The translations under genes and the position numbers were made by a program. A stretch of DNA of 7,933 nt from a bacterium (GTDB taxonomy: Bacteria > JAJVIF01 > JAGGVT01), in NCBI GenBank assembly GCA_021157815.1, contig JAGGVT010000110.1, positions 1 through 7,933 on the forward strand, in the 5' to 3' direction. Below are positions 1 through 6,287 of the stretch, in pieces (within the stretch, counting starts at the first letter, position 1; every line of letters starts with the position of its first letter). The notes beneath the pieces are model-generated. The model was not told where the DNA came from. It saw only the letters and a program-made list of their open reading frames with translations, and ran no database searches.

Positions 1-215
1 GCGTTCGCCCATTCGAGCGGATGAAGCCCTTTGGTTCCCTCTCTCAACTCGCGGTCAATCTGGTAGCAGTAATTGTAAACACGCTCACGAGCCATTTCGA
101 GCGTGTCAGCGTTTTTCAGAATAGCGAACAATTCAGGCGCCGCGTTCTTCAGCCGGGTAAACCTGTCCTTTTTCGGCTTTTGATTTGTATCTTCTGTTTT
201 CTTTTGCCTTATCAT
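1..215 (-). CDS. Hypothetical protein, N-terminal fragment cut by the window edge
   Basis: An open frame reads leftwards from an ATG at 215-213 and is still open at base 1, giving about 71 residues. The protein begins MIRQKKTEDTNQKPKKD, a charged Lys/Gln-rich leader with no signal peptide or membrane segment. It continues into a probably helical part (RFTRLKNAAPELF, then ADTLEMARERVYNYCYQI) and ends at the edge with LHPLEWAN. The ATG is the only usable start: the eight codons upstream include no start codon and are preceded by an in-frame TGA. No good Shine-Dalgarno is present. It lies on the same strand as the TPR lipoprotein gene, 191 bases downstream of it, so co-transcription is possible but not shown. 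I do not recognise the family. That it is coding is supported by the clean frame and the codon and amino-acid composition. Confidence 0.65.
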   Translation of the reverse strand, partial: MIRQKKTEDTNQKPKKDRFTRLKNAAPELFAILKNADTLEMARERVYNYCYQIDRELREGTKGLHPLEWAN

Positions 216-399
216 TGTATTATCACTTGGCGCATAATTTCCCTGTCAACAGCATGTGTTGGTTTTTTCTGTTCAGGAATGTCTCTTTAAATCCAAAGAA
301 ATCCCAGCTGTTTGTTACCAGAGGTTTCGATTAAGATATTAACACAAAAGATGAGTAACTGCATCAGGGGACAAACGATTCATTTGTCAGTTGAGGTTC

Positions 400-416
400 G
401 GAAGGCTCAGCCTTCC
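400..416 (-). other. Perfect hairpin with the TPR gene's stop codon as its loop
   Basis: GGAAGGC at 400-406 and GCCTTCC at 410-416 are exact inverted repeats of 7 bp. The three-base loop between them (407-409) is the stop codon of the minus-strand TPR gene. There is no T-run after it on the minus strand, so it does not look like a standard intrinsic terminator. A second, weaker hairpin (GACAAA at 370-375, TTTGTC at 383-388) follows about 11 bases further downstream in the direction of transcription, also without a T-run. Together they could stabilise or attenuate the 3' end of the transcript. Confidence 0.4.
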
Positions 417-1309
417 AATTTATCAAGCGTCTTCTGCTGCCATTCAAGAGCCTCAGGATATTCAGGATTAATCCCCAACGCCCTGTTGAAATCCTCAAGC
501 GCGTTTGTGTATTCCTCATTATTGAAATATACAAGTCCTCTAAGGTAATACGGTGACGCATGCTTGAAATGGATATTAACAAGCTCATCGCAAAATTTGA
601 TAGCTGTTTCGCTGTCACGGCTCATTTTAAATAACCACCAGAGTTTTCTGTATGCCTGTGTGATGTCAGGATCAAGTTTGAGCGCCGCCATGTAATCATC
701 AATCGCTTCGATGGAATATCCGCCCTGATTAAAAGCCAATCCCCTGCGGAAATACAACATCGCGCGTTTGGGTGACAGTTCGATAAGCCGGGAGAAATCC
801 TCCGTTGCAAGCTTGAAATGGCTTCCAATCTCATAATGCGCCATTCCACGATATTCAAGCGCGATTGCATTATCAGGTTGCAATTCCAGAACTCTGGTCA
901 TATTTTCAATCACTTTTGTAAAATAGCCCTCGGATGCCAGAGCGTTATCCGGTTTGGCTTTAATGCCTTTTTCATAGTATGCCCTGCCGCAATAGCAGTA
1001 TGATTCTACGTTTGCAGGATCCTTTTTAATAACCTTCGTGAACCATCCGATAGCGTCATCATAAGAGTTCATTTCAAACAGTCGAACAGCTTTGTCATAA
1101 CATTTACCGATTTCGATATCGATTTCCGGCTCTTCGACTTTCTCTTCAACCTCAACCGGTTTCGGAGTAACGGGTTGTTTCTTTTGAGCCACGCCGGAAT
1201 TATCATCCTGGACAACTGTGGTGTCAGGTTTCTTTTTTGAACACGCGACAATTGTGAAAATGCAGATAACTGAAATGATTATGAGTATGGAAAATGTCAG
1301 GTTACGCAT
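407..1309 (-). CDS. TPR-repeat lipoprotein
   Basis: A protein of 300 residues. Residues 1-23 form a lipoprotein signal peptide: hydrophobic core FSILIIISVICIF, then lipobox IVAC with the modified cysteine at residue 23 and Ser at +2. A low-complexity linker rich in Lys, Pro, Glu and Val (about 24-67) probably spans away from the membrane. The rest (about 68-298) is tandem tetratricopeptide-type helical repeats, seen from recurring A..DF...LEL.P patterns such as DDAIGWFTKVIKKDP, LATEDFSRLIELSP, IEAIDDYMAALKLDP and NALEDFNRALGINPEYPEA, roughly six units. TPR lipoproteins usually act as scaffolds for envelope complexes; the partner is unknown here. Two adjacent ATGs exist at 1312 and 1309. The GAGGAG Shine-Dalgarno (1319-1314) is one base from the first and four from the second, so 1309 is preferred. 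It is divergent from the Spy-like gene. Confidence 0.93.
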   Translation of the reverse strand: MRNLTFSILIIISVICIFTIVACSKKKPDTTVVQDDNSGVAQKKQPVTPKPVEVEEKVEEPEIDIEIGKCYDKAVRLFEMNSYDDAIGWFTKVIKKDPANVESYCYCGRAYYEKGIKAKPDNALASEGYFTKVIENMTRVLELQPDNAIALEYRGMAHYEIGSHFKLATEDFSRLIELSPKRAMLYFRRGLAFNQGGYSIEAIDDYMAALKLDPDITQAYRKLWWLFKMSRDSETAIKFCDELVNIHFKHASPYYLRGLVYFNNEEYTNALEDFNRALGINPEYPEALEWQQKTLDKLEG

Positions 1310-1370
1310 CATTCTCCTCGTTGATGAAATATTCTTAATCTAATAAAAGTTGGTTTGTCCAAGCAGGATG

Positions 1371-1379
1371 ATTTTATCA
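1371..1379 (-). promoter_or_regulatory. Candidate extended -10 promoter for the TPR lipoprotein gene
   Basis: On the minus strand, TGATAAAAT (1379-1371) matches an extended -10 (TGn followed by TAAAAT, 5 of 6 to TATAAT). No good -35 lies 17 bases upstream, which extended -10 promoters can tolerate. It would start transcription near 1364 and give a leader of about 55 bases before the GAGGAG ribosome site. This is based on motif reading only. Confidence 0.35.
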
Positions 1380-1405
1380 CAAACTGAAATAATATTCCCT
1401 TTTGT

Positions 1406-1433
1406 GTAACCTTATCCATACCCCAATCGACTA
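1406..1433 (+). promoter_or_regulatory. Candidate ECF-type promoter upstream of the Spy-like gene
   Basis: GTAACC (1406-1411) and CGACTA (1428-1433) are separated by 16 bases. This resembles the AAC-containing -35 and short -10 used by ECF sigma factors. The start would fall near 1440, about 40 bases before the ATG at 1482. It would fit control of the Spy-like gene by the ECF sigma encoded just downstream, but I do not find a convincing second copy before the sigma gene itself, so this is tentative. Confidence 0.22.
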
Positions 1434-1481
1434 CCTTACTGAAAGCAATTATTTAACTATCTTTTCTATAGAGGTGTTAAA

Positions 1482-1967
1482 ATGACGAAGAAGACATCGA
1501 TTTATATTAGTGTAGCATTAGTCGCTTTGCTTGGAATATTCGCGACTTGTGTTTATGCCGCGCCAAACGGGAAATCAGGCGGTTTCAAATCGGCGATAAA
1601 AGCCCACAAAGCGGCAAGGATGGGCGCGATGCTCGGAATCACTGACGAGCAGAAGGATGAAATCCGGGGAACGCTGGAAGGTTATCGTGATGATTTCAAG
1701 CCTCTTGTCGAGGGCATGATTGATGCTCAGCGGACATTGAGGGACACTGTTTCAGCGGATAATTTCAGCGAGAGCGCAATCAGGAAAGCATCCGATGGCG
1801 TTGGTGATTACAGGGCTGAACTGGCTGTTCTTGCCGGAAAGGCGTATCAGGATGTCAGCGATATCCTCACGCCTGAACAAATCGATATCGTTAAGGAGTT
1901 CAAGGAAATGCGTCGCAATCATATTGACGATTTTCTAGGATTTCTCGAAAAATTACCCGGTCTGTAA
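1482..1967 (+). CDS. Secreted Spy/CpxP-like LTxxQ periplasmic protein
   Basis: A protein of 161 residues. A Sec signal peptide occupies residues 1-26 (MTKKTS, hydrophobic core VALVALLGIFATC, likely cleavage after VYA). The mature part is mostly helical and carries the two hallmarks of the Spy/CpxP family: LGITDEQKDEI at about 51-61 and DILTPEQIDIVKEF at about 127-140. Members of this family act in the periplasm as chaperones or as stress or metal-linked sensors such as CpxP, Spy and ZraP. The ATG has a Shine-Dalgarno (GAGG at 1471-1474, seven bases before the start). It lies 88 bases upstream of the ECF sigma gene, separated from it by a strong hairpin, so it is probably its own transcription unit and a likely target or modulator of that sigma. 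The exact role cannot be read from sequence. Confidence 0.88.
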   Translation: MTKKTSIYISVALVALLGIFATCVYAAPNGKSGGFKSAIKAHKAARMGAMLGITDEQKDEIRGTLEGYRDDFKPLVEGMIDAQRTLRDTVSADNFSESAIRKASDGVGDYRAELAVLAGKAYQDVSDILTPEQIDIVKEFKEMRRNHIDDFLGFLEKLPGL

Positions 1968-1989
1968 TGATTTTGGCATCAACCTGAAG

Positions 1990-2040
1990 ACGCCGGCTTG
2001 GTAAAATTTGTAAATATAATAAGCCGGCGTTGTTCTTTTA
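1990..2040 (+). terminator. Intrinsic terminator-like hairpin after the Spy-like gene
   Basis: ACGCCGGCTT (1990-1999) and AAGCCGGCGT (2021-2030) form a perfect 10-bp GC-rich stem with a 21-base AT-rich loop. The T-rich TGTTCTTTTA follows (2031-2040). It starts 22 bases after the Spy-like stop codon. The loop is longer than usual and contains a perfect TATAAT (2015-2020), which is in a position to serve as a -10 for the sigma operon downstream. Confidence 0.65.
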
Positions 2041-2055
2041 TGAAACACGAACTAT

Positions 2056-2643
2056 ATGAGCGACATTCCTGACATAATTGAACTGGTTGATAGAGCAAAA
2101 GCAGGCGACCATCAGGCATTTGGAATAATCGTTGAGAATTACAAAACGATGGTTGCCGCGACGGTTGGACGCTTTGCCCGTAATGAGCACGATAGGGAGG
2201 ACCTCGCTCAGGAGGTTTTCCTGAAAGCTTACCAGTCGATTAAAAAGTTCAGAGGTTTGGGTTCTTTCGAGGGCTGGCTTAGAAAACTAACCGTTCACAC
2301 TTGCCTGGACTTTCTTAGAAAAACAAAACGCCAAAAATCAATCCCGCTCAGTGATCTGGGCAAGGAAAAAAGAAAACAGATTGAAACCAACACGCCTGAC
2401 CCGAGGGGATTTGAAGCTGAGAAGAAACTTGAATCGGAGGATGCCCTTAAAATACTCCAGGACGCTATGGCATCACTCTCGGCGGATGAACATCTCATAA
2501 TCGTTCTCAAGGAACTTGAGGACAGGAGCATAAAGGAAATCAGCGAGATTACAGGATTTACTCAAGGGAATATAAAAGTTAAAGCCCACAGGGCAAGAAA
2601 TAAATTGAAGGAAATCCTTATGAATAAAGGTGATTCAAAATGA
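2056..2643 (+). CDS. ECF-family (RpoE-like) RNA polymerase sigma factor
   Basis: A protein of 195 residues, the usual ECF size. Region sigma2 spans about 15-90. It includes the region 2.2 helix HDREDLAQEVFLKAYQSIKKF (45-65) and the promoter-melting and -10-binding segment GSFEGWLRKLTVHTCLDFLRK (69-89). A charged linker follows (about 90-128, rich in Lys and Glu). Region sigma4 (about 129-187) holds the DNA-binding helix-turn-helix, seen as DRSIKEISEITGFTQGNIKV (156-175) followed by KAHRARNKLKEIL. No sigma3 or extra C-terminal domain is present. The ATG at 2056 has no clear Shine-Dalgarno; no better in-frame start was found. Its stop overlaps the next start (ATGA), which implies translational coupling to the anti-sigma candidate. 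It probably drives the neighbouring envelope-stress genes and its own operon. Confidence 0.95.
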   Translation: MSDIPDIIELVDRAKAGDHQAFGIIVENYKTMVAATVGRFARNEHDREDLAQEVFLKAYQSIKKFRGLGSFEGWLRKLTVHTCLDFLRKTKRQKSIPLSDLGKEKRKQIETNTPDPRGFEAEKKLESEDALKILQDAMASLSADEHLIIVLKELEDRSIKEISEITGFTQGNIKVKAHRARNKLKEILMNKGDSK

Positions 2644-2951
2644 CAGGAGATATTCCAAACAACGATATAAACTCGGATGACAAACTCAATGAACTCTTCA
2701 ATGCCGCAGCGAAAGAGGAATGGCAGCCTTTTAACGGCTTTTCAAATCGTGTACTGGCGCGAATTGAGCATGAGGAAAGCTCAACGGTTCTGATTGACAG
2801 AATCGCCTGGCGGATTCTGCCCTTTACAGCGGCGGCATCGCTTGCTACTGCAGTTGTTGCCGCGATGGGGGATTCCATTCAATCCGTGATTTACTCAACG
2901 ATTTCAGACCCATTTGCCATTGAGCAGATAATCGCGCTGATATCGGGTTAG
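2640..2951 (+). CDS. Probable single-pass membrane anti-sigma factor
   Basis: A protein of 103 residues. The N-terminal cytoplasmic part (about 1-55) is acidic and helical and contains ELFNAAAKEEWQPFNGFSNR with VLARIE following (about 18-43), a pattern I associate with N-terminal sigma-binding helices of small membrane anti-sigma proteins. A single hydrophobic stretch follows at about 58-77 (RILPFTAAASLATAVVAAMG), then a short tail of about 25 residues that would be periplasmic. The zinc-binding HxxxCxxC motif of ZAS anti-sigmas is absent. The start overlaps the sigma stop by four bases, with AAGGTG about eight bases upstream inside the sigma gene. Position and topology, more than sequence identity, support the anti-sigma call; CnrY (about 95 residues, one membrane helix) is the closest known analogue in shape. 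Confidence 0.7.
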   Translation: MTGDIPNNDINSDDKLNELFNAAAKEEWQPFNGFSNRVLARIEHEESSTVLIDRIAWRILPFTAAASLATAVVAAMGDSIQSVIYSTISDPFAIEQIIALISG

Positions 2952-2960
2952 GTGAAAACT

Positions 2961-3425
2961 ATGAATAAAACACTGAAAACGATACTTGTGCTTTTGTTGA
3001 TCTTCATCTGCGGAATAGTAATCGGCGCGGGTGGAACGCTGATTGCAGAAAGGATTCTGATTAAACGTGCCATAGAGAATCCTGGAAAAGTAAGAGCGGT
3101 GCTTGCGCAGCGTATTGCAAGGCAATGCGACCTGACATCGGAACAGAAAGAAACAATAAAAAATATCCTCAATGATCAGGCGCGCGACTTTGCTCAAATT
3201 CGAATGGATGTCGCACCGGATATCGAAAGGGTTCTTCAAAATAGTCACGATAGGATTATGGGCAAACTGGACGAAGCCCAGAAAGTCAAATTCGAAAAGC
3301 ATTACTCAAGGATGATAGAGAAGTTCAGAAAATCCTATTATTCGTATGAACAGGATAGACTGGATGATACAACTGAAGTTGATGCCATCATGGAGAAATC
3401 CGATTCTGTGGAATCACAGGAATAA
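2961..3425 (+). CDS. Membrane-anchored CnrX/Spy-like periplasmic sensor protein
   Basis: A protein of 154 residues. The N-terminus is an uncleaved-looking signal anchor (MNKTLK, then a hydrophobic stretch TILVLLLIFICGIVIGAGG at 7-25). A helical periplasmic domain follows with LTxxQ-type motifs at CDLTSEQKETI (56-66) and KLDEAQKVKF (102-111), placing it in the Spy/CpxP/CnrX fold group. Two HxxxM pairs are visible, H96/M100 just before the second motif and H114/M118 just after it. In CnrX of Cupriavidus the metal-binding H119 and M123 are also an HxxxM pair located before the second helical-hairpin motif. A Shine-Dalgarno (AGGTG) lies six bases before the ATG at 2961. A GTG at 2952 would add three residues but belongs to that ribosome site. 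It lies nine bases after the anti-sigma stop, so it is the third gene of the operon. Confidence 0.82.
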   Translation: MNKTLKTILVLLLIFICGIVIGAGGTLIAERILIKRAIENPGKVRAVLAQRIARQCDLTSEQKETIKNILNDQARDFAQIRMDVAPDIERVLQNSHDRIMGKLDEAQKVKFEKHYSRMIEKFRKSYYSYEQDRLDDTTEVDAIMEKSDSVESQE

Positions 3426-3459
3426 CAGCTTGAGACCACTGAAAAAAGGAAATAAATTG

Positions 3460-3523
3460 TAGCCCGGTTTCTCATTAACCGGGGTAATGCGTGAATATTA
3501 CCCATGTTTTCCCGGTTAATGAG
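3460..3523. repeat. Inverted hairpin repeat, left copies of the intergenic unit
   Basis: CCCGGTT (3463-3469) pairs with AACCGGG (3477-3483) around a seven-base loop. CTCATTAACCGGG (3471-3483) is also exactly inverted by CCCGGTTAATGAG (3511-3523), so two alternative folds exist. GGGTAAT (3482-3488) pairs with ATTACCC (3497-3503). The stretch 3462-3483 is the exact reverse complement of 3781-3802 on the right side of the region. No T-run follows, so a terminator role for the sigma operon is uncertain; an mRNA-stabilising REP-like role would fit its place just after the operon. Confidence 0.75.
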
Positions 3524-3550
3524 GAGTCTGTCTCAGAACCTGGCTTTTTC

Positions 3551-3660
3551 TGTCATCCTGAGCGAAGCGAAGGATCTATTTTAGATAGTGTGGATTAGTT
3601 TCATCAGTTATAATCATCAACACAGTAGCAAATAGATTCTTCGCTGCGCTCAGAATGACA
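3551..3660. mobile_element. MITE/REPIN-like palindromic element without a coding gene
   Basis: A left arm (3551-3581, beginning TGTCATCCTGAGCGAAGCGA) and a right arm (3630-3660, ending GCGCTCAGAATGACA) are inverted copies of 31 bases with three mismatches, around a 48-base AT-rich centre. The TGTCATCCTGAGCG-type sequence is, to my knowledge, a recurrent intergenic palindrome in many environmental bacterial genomes. No open frame or transposase is inside, so if mobile it depends on an enzyme encoded elsewhere. I see no clear target-site duplication at its ends. It sits between the two groups of hairpin repeats. Confidence 0.65.
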
Positions 3661-3698
3661 AACCTTTTTGCTTATAATTGAGTTATGAGACACTTTCA

Positions 3699-3804
3699 TG
3701 AGAAACCGGGTTACGGGACTAATTTACGTAGTGCCCCGGCTAATGAGAAGCCGAGCTACGGGACTAATTCACGTAATGCTCCGGTTAATGAGAAACCGGG
3801 CTGC
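3699..3804 (+). repeat. 45-base tandem repeat, about 2.4 copies
   Basis: Copies begin TGAGAAACCGGG at 3699, TGAGAAGCCGAG at 3744 and TGAGAAACCGGG at 3789, a period of exactly 45 bases; the third copy is truncated at about 3804. The junction between copies forms a hairpin: CCGGTT (3781-3786) with AACCGG (3794-3799), and at the earlier junction CCGGCT with AGCCGA. The T-to-C and A-to-G changes at the second-to-last stem pair compensate each other, which suggests that the stem is maintained. The unit recurs inverted at 3460-3483. It lies 32 bases beyond the stop codon of the GH42-like gene, so it may also affect the 3' end of that transcript. Confidence 0.8.
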
Positions 3805-3835
3805 AATATTAAGAGTCTTTTTCAGAGGCCTTAGC

Positions 3836-6199
3836 TTAATCATCCGGTGTGAAATAGTCCTTAGGTTCGTGCATTGGTAGCGGTAGTGGAGCTCGGCGTC
3901 TTTTGCGGCGTTTCTTCGCGACTGTGGGATGATACAACTGGATAGTGAATAAAACCCCAAGAGTAATTACAATAACAGTCAGAATCAACGCGATTGGCAA
4001 CGATCTTTTCAGCAGTATCAGCCTGTGATATCTGTCTATTTCGAGGCGTTGTGCGATAACCGCTTCCTTGTATTTTTCCATCTTTGGCAGCCAGACAAGC
4101 AAAAAACAATCCTGCCTGTTGCCGGGAATGATGAAATCAAGGTCGCCGGATATTTGATTCAGTTTCAATGAGTTTTTAAAATCCCTGTCATTATAGGCGT
4201 CATAGAAAACCAGTGTATCACTGCCGCTTAACATTCTTCCGGAATCACTGTACTGGTTGAGAAGAATTCTCAAATCCTTCGAATTCTTTTTTGCTATATT
4301 TATAAACACATATGGCCAGTTCACAACGATGTTGCATTTGTTATTGAACAGTCCGTGATGTTTCACGCCACCGGTTGAGAACTTTTCCTGTATTTCCCGT
4401 TGTACTACCTGATCATCAAATTTGTTGCATATGAATGACTCGATAAGCTGCCGTTGAAGGACAAATGGCTCAATACCTGCATCCCTGAGCGCATCGAAAA
4501 ATTGAGAGACTTTTTGGGGCATGTATTCAGACATATTGGGGGCAAGTGGCGCGACATAATGAATGTCGCTAACCCATTCAGGGATTTCAACATCTTCGGT
4601 TTCATCATCTGTTTTGAGAATAGGAATGATTTCATCAGACGCTACCACTGTGAAATGGAATCCGGCATCCTGAAAAGCATCCAAAATCGCCAGCGACCGC
4701 TCCAGCTCTTTATCTTTCTCGGAGTAGAACTTGCTTAATTCAAAAGGATAATCCAAAACAGCGATTTCAGAGCGTTGTCTTTTATCCGGAAGAGGGAGCA
4801 GATTAAGATGAGTTGTTCGTTCGATTGCCGCTTTTTCCGCAAAGCTCCATGCGGGGGAACGTTCACTCATCGAGTTATGGGACCAGATGATATCGACGCC
4901 AAGCGCGACTGCCAAATGCGCGAGTTTATCTATATCTTTCAAACTCGGTGGTTTTCGCCATGATTTTTCAACAATCAATAACGGAACTTTGCCATGGCGT
5001 TGTGCCATCTCGACAGCGGCGCGCAACTGGTGAATGGAATCCATGTCATCAACGCCGGATGGGTAGTCGAATGTTCTTGAACTGAGCATAAACGGAATCA
5101 GGGCGCCATTAACATAGGGTTGCGTAAGCTGATAGTAATAATCATTCCCCCATACCTGTGACCGATATCCGTTGTCTTCCTCATATGCCATCACGCCCCA
5201 GAAGAGAACGAATATTGGATGATTAATATCGATATTGTAAATCTGCATCCCGAATTCATCCACAGTGGCTCGCCGCATATCACGCCTGAATTTGTTCCAT
5301 GCGAGCCATTCGGGGCGCAAATCCGGTGTTCCCTGTGATTCTCTCGCGATAGGTGTGTAGCCCTCTTCAATGCCGTAGTCGTCATAGAATTGAGACCTTG
5401 TATTCATGGAGTAATCAGCGAACCCGCCTACGCCATCCTTGCCGGCTCCCGGATAGTTCAACGGGCTGGATGGTGATGTCAGCGCCCAACCGAAAAGAGC
5501 GGGATGGTTTTTAAAATGATGGACAATATCGTTGATTACTTTCTTCGCGGCTTTCATGTAATCCGGATTATTCATAATCCCATAATCCAGGTCCGTGGAG
5601 TATTCATTTGCATTTTTTACAGCACCCATGGGACCTGATGTTTCCCGGAAAGGATTTATATGGGTCATGACACTGACGGGATTACCTTCCTTGAACCATG
5701 CGGGCGGACGATCCAGCTCAAGCGCGATGATTACCCTGACCTTGTGCCCATTCTCTGATGTCGCGTTGCGATTATCGATCTCATCCAGGAGATTGCCTAT
5801 TATGTTCAAATCACCCTGAACAAGCTGGTTTTCGACAGGTTCAACGGATGACCAGTCAATCCTGAGATAGACTATGTTGAATTTCCCCTTGTATGCCGCG
5901 TCTATTACCTCACGGATTTTCCTCAAGGACGTTTTTGAAAAACACTCCCCGACATCCCAACCGCTTAAATCAAATACCTGGCCCTTGGAACCCGGTTCAG
6001 GATACGATATTTCAAAATGTGGAAACTGCTTATAATCACCAAGGTCAAGGTTTATTGAGTAAGGCTGCTGAATATACTCACTTTGCGCCTCAAGTCGATT
6101 GCCATCAATGGTTGTGAATGCGAATATCAGGATTGCGGATATTAACACACTGAGGAGCCTGAATGGATTTATCTTTATTTTCCGGATTTTCTTTTTCAT
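3836..6199 (-). CDS. Membrane-anchored GH42-like protein lacking the acid/base Glu
   Basis: A protein of 787 residues. The N-terminus (MKKKIRKIKINPFRLLSVLI) begins a signal peptide or anchor, to about residue 40. A TIM-barrel region follows, about 77-465, resembling GH42 beta-galactosidase-type enzymes: DLSGWDVGE (77-85), IVYLRIDWSSVEP (109-121), RPPAWF (164-169), NNPDYMKAA (210-218), then HPALFGWALTSP (232-243), and FYDDYGIEEGY with PEWLAWNKFRRDM (271-308). In active members the HPA...W segment ends in Asn-Glu, the acid/base; here it reads TSP. A possible nucleophile Glu remains at 411 (LLIVEKSW). A second alpha/beta domain (about 477-590) recalls the GH42 trimerisation domain. A C-terminal membrane helix (about 732-755) and a basic tail with KKRRKRRR (762-769) end it. 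An upstream ATG at 6280 would add 27 hydrophilic residues before the signal; 6199 is preferred. Divergent from the EIIC-like gene. Confidence 0.88.
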   Translation of the reverse strand: MKKKIRKIKINPFRLLSVLISAILIFAFTTIDGNRLEAQSEYIQQPYSINLDLGDYKQFPHFEISYPEPGSKGQVFDLSGWDVGECFSKTSLRKIREVIDAAYKGKFNIVYLRIDWSSVEPVENQLVQGDLNIIGNLLDEIDNRNATSENGHKVRVIIALELDRPPAWFKEGNPVSVMTHINPFRETSGPMGAVKNANEYSTDLDYGIMNNPDYMKAAKKVINDIVHHFKNHPALFGWALTSPSSPLNYPGAGKDGVGGFADYSMNTRSQFYDDYGIEEGYTPIARESQGTPDLRPEWLAWNKFRRDMRRATVDEFGMQIYNIDINHPIFVLFWGVMAYEEDNGYRSQVWGNDYYYQLTQPYVNGALIPFMLSSRTFDYPSGVDDMDSIHQLRAAVEMAQRHGKVPLLIVEKSWRKPPSLKDIDKLAHLAVALGVDIIWSHNSMSERSPAWSFAEKAAIERTTHLNLLPLPDKRQRSEIAVLDYPFELSKFYSEKDKELERSLAILDAFQDAGFHFTVVASDEIIPILKTDDETEDVEIPEWVSDIHYVAPLAPNMSEYMPQKVSQFFDALRDAGIEPFVLQRQLIESFICNKFDDQVVQREIQEKFSTGGVKHHGLFNNKCNIVVNWPYVFINIAKKNSKDLRILLNQYSDSGRMLSGSDTLVFYDAYNDRDFKNSLKLNQISGDLDFIIPGNRQDCFLLVWLPKMEKYKEAVIAQRLEIDRYHRLILLKRSLPIALILTVIVITLGVLFTIQLYHPTVAKKRRKRRRAPLPLPMHEPKDYFTPDD

Positions 6200-6287
6200 A
6201 TATTTGCTACTCAATAGATTATAACGAGTCTTTAACCGTTTGTCATGATGCCTGCTCACATTAATTATATCAACCCGCATGCTGTCT

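Noticed and set aside
216-249. TTGACA (249-244, minus) and GATAAT (224-219) as a promoter for the left partial gene
   Set aside because: The hexamers match well, but the spacer is 19 bases and the start of transcription would fall at or after the ATG at 215-213, which would remove the start codon. The next in-frame ATG is far downstream.
2904-3302. A 132-codon minus-strand open frame
   Set aside because: It overlaps the CnrX-like gene on the opposite strand; the plus-strand gene has a ribosome site, signal anchor and LTxxQ motifs.
3698-3880. A 60-residue plus-strand open frame with a repeating 15-residue pattern starting MRNRVTGLI
   Set aside because: The pattern is simply the 45-base tandem repeat read in one frame; there is no ribosome site and the frame runs antisense into the end of the GH42-like gene.
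6200-6280. N-terminal extension of the GH42-like protein from the ATG at 6280
   Set aside because: It would put 27 hydrophilic residues before a typical signal sequence and has no ribosome site; the ATG at 6199 gives a normal signal peptide.
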